From Peribacillus muralis (GTDB lineage: Bacteria > Bacillota > Bacilli > Bacillales > DSM-1321), in assembly GCF_001439925.1 (NCBI RefSeq), contig NZ_LMBV01000008.1:49022-113021 (forward strand): a DNA stretch of 64,000 nucleotides, in the 5' to 3' direction. Positions 17,142 through 25,177 of the stretch are shown in pieces; within the stretch, counting starts at the first letter, position 1; each line of letters begins with the position of its first letter. The translations under genes were made by a program, and so were the position numbers. The notes below the pieces were generated by a model that did no database searches, had not been told where the DNA came from, and saw only the letters and a list, made by a program, of their open reading frames with translations.

Positions 17142-18575
17142 TCAGATTGTTGATACTGGAACAGCATCACTATTTTGCACAGGTGGCTTCGCATCAGATG
17201 GGATACCGGGTTTGTAAGCCAATCCTTTTGTGCTTGCGATGAACTCGGCTTTTGCTTTTTCTAGAATGCCATTTTGATCTAGCAGCAATTCATATGCAGA
17301 TAACGCCATTACTTTCGCTGCGTAATGCATCCCCTTCATGCCGATTGATGAACCAAATGAGGCCGTAGCCTGCCAGGTATGGAACTGAACTCCGAGCGGT
17401 GCGCAGGTGGTCATGATTTGTCCGACCGGCGTGATCCAAGAGACATCGCCAACATCCGATGATCCACCCATGGTTATACCGAAATGTTTACTGTTGTGAT
17501 AGAAACCTGTATCGAGTATTTTGTTAGCATCTGCACTTATGACTTGATCTTTAGCTGCGGCCAACACAGCTGGATCAACCGTTTGGCGGAGTTCTTCAGA
17601 GAATTTCTCCTCTTCTTGGGTAAAAACCATTGATCCTGCTGCTTCCGCTTGTGTATACATAAGCTCATTTAGCGCTAGATTTGGCAATGTATCGTAGCAT
17701 CCAGATTTGATTTCCCAGTGTACCGAGGTTTCTGTCATCATAGCTGCCCCCTGGGCCACTTTAATTAATCTTTCTTTCAATTCTTCCACCTGCTTACGGT
17801 CTGCACTGCGTAAGAAATAATAAACGCTAGCGGTATCTGGCACGATATTCGGTGCCATCCCCCCGTTCGTAATCTGATAGTGGATTCGGGAACCATCCGG
17901 CACATGCTCCCGTAAATAGTTAGAACCTACATTCATTAGCTCTACTGCGTCTAGTGCACTACGGCCAAGATGTGGGGCCGCACCAGCATGGGAAGTTCTT
18001 CCGGTAAAGTAAAATTCGATTGCAGTTAATGCCTGAAAACGAAAATTTGCGGTCATATTGGTCGTTCCCGGATGCCATGTAAGGGCGCAGTCTAAATCAT
18101 CAAATATGCCCACCCTCGCCATAAATGTCTTTCCTGAGAGGAGTTCTTCAGCAGGACAGCCATAATATCGAATGGTTCCCGCCAGCATTTCCGTATCGAT
18201 TACTTCCTTAAGAGCAATCACAGCTTCTACCCCGGCTGTTCCGAGCAAGTTGTGCCCACAACCATGTCCGGGTCCATTTTGAACGACCGGGTCATAATTC
18301 GGAGTGGCTTGTTGAGATAATCCTGGTAGGGCGTCAAATTCACCAAGAATACCTATGACTGGTTTTCCTTTTCCGTATTCTGCAACAAATGCAGTTGGGA
18401 CATCACCTATCCCAGAAGTGATCTTAAACCCCGCTTCTTTTAACGTCTTGATTTGCAAGGTAGATGCAAAGGTTTCCGTATAGCCTACTTCAGGGTGGTC
18501 CCAAATCTGTTTGGCGATATCTGTAAATTTTGCTTCATTCTCATCAATCCATTTTGTAATGTTCAATTTCCCCAT
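17142..18575 (-). CDS. M20-family amidohydrolase, AbgB-like
   Basis: This 477-residue zinc-dependent peptidase/amidohydrolase is of the aminobenzoyl-glutamate utilisation B type and would cleave an acylated amino acid or similar amide. The metal site motif GHGCGHNLLGT, PAEELLSGK with the catalytic/metal Glu, and LTWHPG are all present. TGRTSHAGAAPHLGRSALDA marks the dimerisation domain. The start is the internal ATG at 18575, because AGAGGTGTGA lies just upstream; an upstream extension has no SD. An MFS carrier gene precedes it by 47 bp in the same direction, so the pair is a likely uptake-and-hydrolysis operon. A divergent GAF/PucR-type regulator next door probably controls it. Confidence 0.85.
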   Translation of the reverse strand: MGKLNITKWIDENEAKFTDIAKQIWDHPEVGYTETFASTLQIKTLKEAGFKITSGIGDVPTAFVAEYGKGKPVIGILGEFDALPGLSQQATPNYDPVVQNGPGHGCGHNLLGTAGVEAVIALKEVIDTEMLAGTIRYYGCPAEELLSGKTFMARVGIFDDLDCALTWHPGTTNMTANFRFQALTAIEFYFTGRTSHAGAAPHLGRSALDAVELMNVGSNYLREHVPDGSRIHYQITNGGMAPNIVPDTASVYYFLRSADRKQVEELKERLIKVAQGAAMMTETSVHWEIKSGCYDTLPNLALNELMYTQAEAAGSMVFTQEEEKFSEELRQTVDPAVLAAAKDQVISADANKILDTGFYHNSKHFGITMGGSSDVGDVSWITPVGQIMTTCAPLGVQFHTWQATASFGSSIGMKGMHYAAKVMALSAYELLLDQNGILEKAKAEFIASTKGLAYKPGIPSDAKPPVQNSDAVPVSTI

Positions 18576-18622
18576 TCTTATCACACCTCTCGTTTGTATA
18601 GTAATTACCTGAAATAAGTCCT

Positions 18623-19858
18623 TCAACCAACTGTTTTTACAGATGAATCTGTTACTTCTTGATTTCTTTTAGCTGACGGTAAAAAACATGCAATGACACC
18701 AGCGATTAAGCAGCAAACAGTTAAGAATAAGAACGCACTTTTATAAGATCCGCCTGACGAAGCGATAAGAGCACCCATGATCATCGGGGAAAAAATTCCT
18801 GCAGCTTGACCTCCGAAATTCAATATACCAAATGCGGTACCCACTACCTTCTGTTCCATAACCCGGTGGGGGAGCGTGAAGATAAAGCTCATCACAAATG
18901 ACATGAAAGTAAAAGCAATGCACTGATATATAATAACTTGGACAATGCTGGTAGAAAGTGTCATCAAATAAAGTGAGACACCCATAATAAAGATTCCCGT
19001 GATTACTCCATACTTTGCATTAGAACCAACCTTATTAATGATTCGACCGCTTATTATCATGCCTGCTGCCATGAACAAGGTGGGGATGGCACTGATTATT
19101 CCAATTGATTTAAGATCAATTCCAAGAACCTGCATCAGGTATGAAGGCATCCAGGAAGAGAGGCCCCAGCCTGTAATATTAATAAAAAAGAAGACTAGAA
19201 GAACTTTCCATAAATAGGGGTTTATAAGTAGCTGTTTATACTCTTCTTTCTTAGGCTTATGTGCTTTATCGGAATTAGAGTATCCACCTGCTTGTCTTGT
19301 GGATAGGAGGAACCAGACTACAAAGATAATACCTAATAGGGATATCACCCAAAATACATGACGCCACCCTAGCCATACAAGTAGAGGAGCACAAATAATC
19401 GGTGCAAGAGCCGCGCCAAGTGAATTTGAGGACATCATTGTTGATTGGGCTTTCGTCCTTTTATCTGCCGGGAAATAATCAGATATGGCTTTAGTACTTG
19501 CTGAAGGATATCCTCCTTCCCCGATTCCGAACAGAAAACGAATAAGAAGTAACGAAGTGAGGGACCATGCCAGTCCAGTCAATGCAGTAAATACCGACCA
19601 GAACAAAACAGCTATAACGATGACCTTTCGTGATCCAAAACGGTCTGCGAGCCAGCCTCCTGGAATCTGCATCAACGCATAACCCATGAAGAAGGCACTT
19701 AATACAATTCCTAATTTTGACGCGTCAAGTGATAAATCTTCTCCGATTTTTAATATGGAGAGACTTACAACGGTTCTGTCAATGTACGATACAATCCAGC
19801 CGAAATAGAGGACTAATAAAATCATTTTGCTTTTTGAAGAATTGAGATTGTCCTCCAT
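18623..19858 (-). CDS. MFS transporter, anion:cation symporter-like
   Basis: This 411-residue permease has 12 predicted membrane segments. YIDRTVVSLSI in helix 1 and the motif GGWLADRFGSRKV in the helix 2-3 loop are typical of the ACS family, which carries organic anions such as hexuronates, glucarate or phthalate-like acids. RFLFGIGEGGYPSASTKAISDYFP supports the ACS assignment. The SD AAGGGAGG precedes the ATG. It is upstream of the AbgB-like hydrolase in the same operon, so it probably imports the amide substrate. The 180-bp divergent region shared with the regulator carries two dyads that are candidate operators. Confidence 0.88.
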   Translation of the reverse strand: MEDNLNSSKSKMILLVLYFGWIVSYIDRTVVSLSILKIGEDLSLDASKLGIVLSAFFMGYALMQIPGGWLADRFGSRKVIVIAVLFWSVFTALTGLAWSLTSLLLIRFLFGIGEGGYPSASTKAISDYFPADKRTKAQSTMMSSNSLGAALAPIICAPLLVWLGWRHVFWVISLLGIIFVVWFLLSTRQAGGYSNSDKAHKPKKEEYKQLLINPYLWKVLLVFFFINITGWGLSSWMPSYLMQVLGIDLKSIGIISAIPTLFMAAGMIISGRIINKVGSNAKYGVITGIFIMGVSLYLMTLSTSIVQVIIYQCIAFTFMSFVMSFIFTLPHRVMEQKVVGTAFGILNFGGQAAGIFSPMIMGALIASSGGSYKSAFLFLTVCCLIAGVIACFLPSAKRNQEVTDSSVKTVG

Positions 19859-19924
19859 ATAAAACCTCCCTTTTTACTTTAATGATTACAAGTTAAATAT
19901 TAATAAAACAGGCTATTAGTTGTC

Positions 19925-20004
19925 ATTGTCAGAATAAACAATGTATTCAGAATTCGATTGTGAATCTCTACAATGTGTAAGATAATGAATGGAGAGTTGT
20001 ACAA
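19925..20004. promoter_or_regulatory. Candidate operators between the MFS carrier and its divergent regulator
   Basis: Two dyads of the form ATTGT-N8-ACAAT start at 19925 and 19957. They are 32 bp apart, about three helical turns. A third related palindrome, TTGTACAA, lies at 19997-20004. They sit in the divergent region and are plausible sites for the PucR-type regulator. Confidence 0.5.
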
Positions 20005-20038
20005 TTAGTAAAAAAAGAGTTGGGTAAGGGGGAACGCT

Positions 20039-22117
20039 ATGGAACAAAGAGGAATTTTAATGTGCCGATCTGATGAAGCCTTGACATACCATGTCTGGAT
20101 CTTGGATTCCAGACAGGACTGGGTCCACTTATGTGGGGAACCCCTAACCGATAGTGATCAAAATTTTTTTTCGAATGAAGATACATGGCCGAATTCATCA
20201 TGCATAGAAAGTAATAATTATGCTACTTGCTACAATCCTCATACCGGTAACCAACTGTTTTTGTTTGTAACGGAAGTTCCTGAAACAACTTCAGTTCGTG
20301 CGTCCATACATTCTGGTAGGACGTTATCTAAATTGGAGTCCGATCATTTTGTGTTGCAAGTACGTTATTTGCTCCTTGAACGAACAATCGAGCGGCATTG
20401 GCAAGAGAACGATGCATGGCTCGAAGGCTTGCATTCGCTAACTTCCATGCTTGAGTTGAATGAACTGTTACACAACATCATGAAAAACGCATTGATCGCT
20501 ATTCCAGCCGTAGATAGTGGATTTTTAATGCTTTATGACGCTGAGACGCAAAAGCTTGTCCCTAAAGCAAGCATTGGAATGGGAGCTTCTATCTATGATT
20601 TCAAGACGAACTTAGGGGAAGGTGTTGGAGGAAAGGTTTTCCAGAGTGGGATCGGCCACATCTACAATAGAGAACAAGCCTTTGCAGCTATAGCTAATAT
20701 TCAGGCGAACAACATGAAAAGTTTAATGATTTCAATGGAACATACAGAGGAAAATCCCAATCTAATGGTGATGTCGGTTCCTGTTAGGATGAACAAAGAT
20801 AAGCTTGGAGTGATGATTGTCCACCAGATTTATAAAAAGCAAAAGCTTACTAATGATGATCTTCGCCGGTTGCAGGGTTTTGCTGATCAGGCAGCGATTG
20901 CCATTACCAATGCAAAACTTTTTTCGGATTTAAGGGAAACAAACGAATATTTGGTTAAACGAAACCATATTCATGATGTTTTTACTAAACTCTCTTTTAA
21001 GGATTCTGATTTGATAATGGTTGCTAAAACAGTTGAACAGATGACCAATCTTCCTGTTTCTCTTTTTGATTTGACTAAAAATGAGTGGTATCCACATTAC
21101 TCTCCTCTTTCAAGGAGGCTAATGGATGCGGATATAACAAAAAAATGGGGAAATAGTGTGGAAGCATTGACAGTTACTATTAACGAAACATCCATTCATT
21201 TGTATCCCATTGTGAATGATGGAGTTCCAATCGGTTACTTTGTCGTGGAGCTTCACCGATCGCTCCGCCCTCTTGATACGGTAGTGTTGGAGCAGGGTAG
21301 TGCTTTAGTTGCACTGAAAATGGTTAATACCTATTCAATGACGGATATGTACTATAAACAATGCTATGAATTTTTTAATGAACTTCTCCAATATAGCGAG
21401 CCAAATCAACTTGCTTCCAAATCACGAGATTTTGGTCTATCCCCAGACAAACCACTCTTCGTCACAGTATTGCAACTGAGTGGGAAGGCACAAGTCGTCA
21501 AGAAACGAGAAACACACCAGAGAATGCTCATTGCCGCTCTACATAAAGAGCTGGGTTCTTTAGAGTACCTTCTATTCGGTTTTCATGATAAAGTGACGAT
21601 CATCATGAACGCTAGTACCGAGTCCCTGCAGGAAGTTCTGATCGAAAAATTGAACAAAGTGGTAACGTTATGGACAAATAAGGATGCTCCAATCCTTAGG
21701 GGAGGTATAGGCAGACTTTACACAGGACTAGAGCATGTGGCGAGAAGTTCAGAAGAAGCGAATAAGTCGTTAGCTTATCTCTTAAGTCGTGGTACTCCTG
21801 GCATTATCAGTTATCAAAGTATTGGCATTAACCGATTATTCCTAAATCAGCAGACCGAGGATATCGAACAATTTATTCAAGAGGTGTTTGCACCGCTCCA
21901 ATCTCCTAAGGCCAAGTCAAGTGATCTGGAATTGACACTGAGAACATACATTGCAGCTAATCGATCTATATCCGATACGGCAGAACGTTTGCATATTCAC
22001 CAAAATACACTCTATCATCGAATAAGAAAAATCGAGGAAGCTCTTGCAGTTGATCTAAACGATTCTAATGTTTGGCTTAAGTTGCTCCTAGCCTATCATC
22101 TAAGTGAAACGTATTAG
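20039..22117 (+). CDS. GAF-domain regulator with PucR-type C-terminal HTH
   Basis: This 692-residue transcriptional regulator has a GAF sensor domain at about residues 130-295 (MKNALIAIPAVDSGFLMLYD..., then LGEGVGGKVFQSG). A middle region of the CdaR/GGDEF-like kind seen in PucR proteins follows at about 440-580. The C-terminal helix-turn-helix sits in the last 60 residues (LRTYIAANRSISDTAERLHI, then NTLYHRIRKIEE). Such proteins usually activate a neighbouring catabolic operon in response to a small ligand. It is divergent from the MFS/M20 operon and has a good SD (AAGGGGGA). The ligand is unknown, but is probably the imported amide or its product. Confidence 0.85.
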   Translation: MEQRGILMCRSDEALTYHVWILDSRQDWVHLCGEPLTDSDQNFFSNEDTWPNSSCIESNNYATCYNPHTGNQLFLFVTEVPETTSVRASIHSGRTLSKLESDHFVLQVRYLLLERTIERHWQENDAWLEGLHSLTSMLELNELLHNIMKNALIAIPAVDSGFLMLYDAETQKLVPKASIGMGASIYDFKTNLGEGVGGKVFQSGIGHIYNREQAFAAIANIQANNMKSLMISMEHTEENPNLMVMSVPVRMNKDKLGVMIVHQIYKKQKLTNDDLRRLQGFADQAAIAITNAKLFSDLRETNEYLVKRNHIHDVFTKLSFKDSDLIMVAKTVEQMTNLPVSLFDLTKNEWYPHYSPLSRRLMDADITKKWGNSVEALTVTINETSIHLYPIVNDGVPIGYFVVELHRSLRPLDTVVLEQGSALVALKMVNTYSMTDMYYKQCYEFFNELLQYSEPNQLASKSRDFGLSPDKPLFVTVLQLSGKAQVVKKRETHQRMLIAALHKELGSLEYLLFGFHDKVTIIMNASTESLQEVLIEKLNKVVTLWTNKDAPILRGGIGRLYTGLEHVARSSEEANKSLAYLLSRGTPGIISYQSIGINRLFLNQQTEDIEQFIQEVFAPLQSPKAKSSDLELTLRTYIAANRSISDTAERLHIHQNTLYHRIRKIEEALAVDLNDSNVWLKLLLAYHLSETY

Positions 22118-22275
22118 AAGGTAAAAGAGAAGGTATTAACTCCTTTAAAAAACTGTGCTGAACAAAGTTAAAAGATTAATCAAACTTTAGAAAACGAAAA
22201 AATAATTTGACTCTTTCTTACTGATATGGTATGTTAATTCCAATCTAAGAAAAGGTGTGGTGTTTTATGTCGGGA
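22118..22275. other. Upstream part of the structured leader region
   Basis: This AT-rich stretch between the PucR-type gene and the structured leader holds no gene. The region up to 22646 is filled by three RNA structural modules listed separately, including a CAGGT...ACCTG hairpin at 22477-22493. Confidence 0.4.
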
Positions 22276-22468
22276 GTAGGTATCAACTAATTTAGTTGAA
22301 TAAGGTTCTTTGATCGCTGATTGATCAGCGGATTAAGTATGCCTTTTTTCACGGTGCAATTATGCATTGTGAATACCTACCTTAAGACTGCTTCCTTTTC
22401 CATAATTCGTGTAACATGTAGGTGTTACGGCGAAAAGCATGGTGGGATTTGTCCTATCATGCTTTTTT
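22276..22468 (+). ncRNA. Unassigned structured RNA: multi-branched leader with terminator
   Basis: GTAGGTAT (22276-22283) pairs with ATACCTAC (22373-22380) and encloses three hairpins: CAACTA...TAGTTG (22284-22298), CGCTGA-TTGA-TCAGCG (22315-22330), and an 11-bp stem with two G-U pairs (22348-22373). Next comes the hairpin GTAACA-TGTAGG-TGTTAC (22411-22428). Its loop repeats GTAGG and could compete for the CCTAC of the closing stem. A 15-bp terminator hairpin with T run follows at 22433-22468. This aptamer-plus-terminator layout suggests a riboswitch-like leader or a small RNA. I cannot match it to a known class. Confidence 0.5.
22433..22468 (+). terminator. Terminator within the structured leader
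   Basis: AAAAGCATGGTGGGA pairs with TCCTATCATGCTTTT (two G-U pairs) across the loop TTTG, and the T run continues beyond the stem. Confidence 0.85.
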
Positions 22469-22530
22469 GTTCTATTCAGGTTTATTTGACCTGCCTATTT
22501 TGTTATCGATTTTAGGTCTTTAACAGGCCG

Positions 22531-22603
22531 TGCCCGCAGGAGCTTTCTACTCAAATGGCTAGTTCATTTGTAAAGGTAGGGGGGACTTTTGCGGGCATTT
22601 TTT
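22531..22603 (+). terminator. Extended terminator-like hairpin upstream of the MutS-like gene
   Basis: TGCCCGCA (22531-22538) pairs exactly with TGCGGGCA (22590-22597) and is followed by six T. Inside are CTTTCTAC with GTAGGGGG (G-U rich), and CAAATG with CATTTG around a 7-nt loop. This second terminator lies 44 bp before the start of the MutS-like gene. Confidence 0.75.
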
Positions 22604-22646
22604 GGATTTAAGGAGAATATCACACTCATTCAAGGAGGATCATGCT

Positions 22647-24551
22647 ATGAATACGATGACTTATGAAAAATTACAATATATCCAACTAAAAGAAATGGTG
22701 AAAAACCATTGTGTAAGTGGTTTAGGGAAGGAATTATTGGATCGGCTTCAGCCAAGCAGCGTGTTGAAGGTTGTTAAGAACCGATTGAACGAGACGACGG
22801 AAGCAAGGAACTTATTGAACGCGGAAAGTCATATTCCTTTAAAGGGCATTTCCCATGTTGGCCTTCATATCGACAAACTGGAAAAGGGAATGATTTTGGA
22901 GCCAAGTGAGCTAGTGGCGATAGCCGACTTTTTGAGAGGCTGCAGGAATATCAAGACGTTCATGACCGATAAAGAGTTCTTTGCACCAACGCTGCACTCG
23001 TACGCGCATTCGATGACCGAATTCAGGAGCATCGAAGAAGAGATCCAATTCACGATAAAAGGAAATGCCGTTGTTTCTGAAGCCAGCAAGGATCTGAAGC
23101 GGATTCGGAATCAAATTAGCAAAACAGAAAGCAAAATAGAGGAGCGGCTGAATAAGTTTTTGAAGAGCGGGGCCAATAAAGAGTTCATTCAGGAATTCTT
23201 CATCAGTAAAAAGGATGATCGGTACACCATTCCGATCAAAGCCTCTTATAAAAACCAGGTGGCGGGGACGATTGTGGAGGTTTCGGCAAAAGGGGCCACC
23301 GTGTTCATCGAACCTGCCACCGTGACGAAATTGAATGCAGAATTGGCCAGCTTCAAAGCGGAGGAAGCGATGGAGGAGTATCAACTTCTGGCCACATTAT
23401 CCGGCACGGTTTTCGAGCAGCTGAAACCGATCAAGATCAATGTTGAGCTGATCAGTCAATATGATATGATCTTCGCAAAAGCCAAGTTCAGTAAAAGCAT
23501 GGATGCGATCGAGCCGAAAATCAATGATCATGGGTTTATCCGATTAACAGGCTGCAGGCATCCGCTTTTACCCGCGGACAGTGTACCATTGGACTTCGAG
23601 ATCGGGCACGATTATCGCAGTTTGGTCATTACAGGACCTAATGCCGGGGGAAAAACCGTCGTCCTGAAGACGATTGGCATCCTTACGCTGGCTGTGATGT
23701 CAGGGCTTCATATTGCCGGAAAAGAGGGAACGGAGCTGGCTGTCTTCGATCACATATTTGTCGACATTGGTGATAACCAAAGCATGGAAAATGCGCTGAG
23801 CACGTTTTCGTCGCATATGAAGAACATCTCGGAAATCCTGCTTGCTGTATCCAATAACTCGCTGCTGCTGTTCGATGAAATCGGAAGCGGAACGGAACCG
23901 AATGAAGGCGCCGCGTTGGCGATTGCGATACTAGAGGAATTTTATCAAAAGGGATGCATCACCGTTGCCACGACCCATTACGGGGAAATCAAGCGCTATT
24001 CGGAAATTCACAGTGATTTCATGAATGCGGCGATGCAGTTCAACGGTGAAACACTGGAGCCAAAATATAAGCTGTTGATCGGGCAATCCGGCGAAAGTAA
24101 CGCCCTATGGATTGCGAAAAAGATGGATATACGCCAAAAGGTTTTGCAAAAGGCAAAACACTATATAAACAATAAAGACTATGACTTGGAACGTGTCCAG
24201 GAAGGGAAAATCAAAAAAGCGAAAACGGAGATTCCTTCAAAAAAATCAATATCTGACTTTGCCGTCGGTGACAAGGTAAAGGTAAGCGGACTTGAAGGAT
24301 ATGCGATCGTCTATAAAAAGAAGGATTCATTCAATAATGTCGTCATTCTTTTTGAAGATGAATTCAAGGAAGTTCATGCAAATAAACTGGAGCTTGAAAT
24401 AAAAGCCGTCGACTTATATCCGGAAGGCTATGATCTGAATTCCCTATTCGTCAGCTATGAAGAAAGGAAGCTGAACCATGACCTGGAGCGGGGATCGAAG
24501 AAAGCATTAAGAAATGTCGCGGCGGATATGCGGAAGAAGCTAAACGAATAA
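22647..24551 (+). CDS. MutS2 paralogue without the Smr nuclease domain
   Basis: This 634-residue MutS-family ATPase of the MutS2 branch acts on branched DNA or, as shown for some MutS2 proteins, on collided ribosomes. The clamp and coiled-coil region occupies about residues 1-290. The ATPase has Walker A GPNAGGKT near 330, LLFDEIGSGTEPNEGAAL as Walker B near 410 and the TTHYGEIK switch. A KOW/SH3-like module (VGDKVKVSGLEGYAIV) lies near 540. The chain ends at RKKLNE, with no Smr domain, whereas full MutS2 has about 785 residues. The internal ATG at 22647 is chosen because AAGGAGGATC precedes it. A two-terminator structured leader lies upstream. Confidence 0.88.
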   Translation: MNTMTYEKLQYIQLKEMVKNHCVSGLGKELLDRLQPSSVLKVVKNRLNETTEARNLLNAESHIPLKGISHVGLHIDKLEKGMILEPSELVAIADFLRGCRNIKTFMTDKEFFAPTLHSYAHSMTEFRSIEEEIQFTIKGNAVVSEASKDLKRIRNQISKTESKIEERLNKFLKSGANKEFIQEFFISKKDDRYTIPIKASYKNQVAGTIVEVSAKGATVFIEPATVTKLNAELASFKAEEAMEEYQLLATLSGTVFEQLKPIKINVELISQYDMIFAKAKFSKSMDAIEPKINDHGFIRLTGCRHPLLPADSVPLDFEIGHDYRSLVITGPNAGGKTVVLKTIGILTLAVMSGLHIAGKEGTELAVFDHIFVDIGDNQSMENALSTFSSHMKNISEILLAVSNNSLLLFDEIGSGTEPNEGAALAIAILEEFYQKGCITVATTHYGEIKRYSEIHSDFMNAAMQFNGETLEPKYKLLIGQSGESNALWIAKKMDIRQKVLQKAKHYINNKDYDLERVQEGKIKKAKTEIPSKKSISDFAVGDKVKVSGLEGYAIVYKKKDSFNNVVILFEDEFKEVHANKLELEIKAVDLYPEGYDLNSLFVSYEERKLNHDLERGSKKALRNVAADMRKKLNE

Positions 24552-24617
24552 GAGAAGCAAAAAAACAACGTTCATATCTGAATCCCCCCTTATTCGTTTG
24601 GAAAATAGGGAGGTAAG

Positions 24618-24648
24618 AAAACCGGGGCAAATTTCTGCCCCGGTTTTC
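24618..24648 (+). terminator. Terminator after the MutS2 paralogue
   Basis: AAAACCGGGGCA and TGCCCCGGTTTT form a perfect 12-bp stem around a 6-nt loop. The T run is within the stem end. Confidence 0.85.
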
Positions 24649-24789
24649 CCGTTACCTTAGCTTTTGCAGGTTGCTTGTTTGGCTGATTAGCTTATATCAT
24701 GAGAAGGGACCGCAAAGTTTAAGAGAAGCTAGCCCAATTCAATTAACAGAGTGCGAAACGTGAGTTATATAGTAGGGTGGCGAAAACGT

Positions 24790-25147
24790 ATGGATGAGAA
24801 GGATTGTTTAATACTGCAATATTTATTGAAAGACCAGAATCTAACAAAAGCCGCAGAGAGACTTTACATGACGCAACCTGCCTTAACGTACCGCGTAAGA
24901 CAAATTGAAAAGGAATTCATTTGGGGTTTAAATAACTGAGTAAGCACCGAATCTATCTATTTTTTAACTCTATTGCCTTGCCTCAGCCTTTTTTCCTCTG
25001 ACAGCCATGTCTCTAAGATTGCTTTTCACTTCTAGGTCTCTACTTCAAATACGTATCCGAAATGATGAATATATGGAAAGTGTATACTGGCATTTGATTC
25101 GCACCCATTTTGACGAAATTCGACAAAGTTTTCCTAGCTGTTGTAAG
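24790..25147 (+). pseudogene. LysR-family regulator remnant
   Basis: From ATG 24790 the frame encodes a perfect LysR helix-turn-helix (KDCLILQYLLKDQNLTKAAE, then MTQPALTYRVRQIEKEF), then runs off into six foreign residues and stops at 24939. The effector domain is missing. An open stretch at about 25028-25147 (IRNDEYMESVYWHLIRTHFDEI) could be the C-terminal end of the same gene, which would imply an internal deletion, but that is uncertain. The SD AGGGTGG lies before the ATG. A 50-residue HTH-only protein might still be made. Confidence 0.65.
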
Positions 25148-25177
25148 ATGAATGAAAAAGCCAGAAGTGGGGCGAGT

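Noticed and set aside
22381-22468. T-box leader
   Set aside because: No T-box consensus or specifier stem and the downstream gene is not an amino-acid gene.
22321-22515. 64-residue open frame
   Set aside because: It lies inside the structured leader and across a terminator and has no SD.
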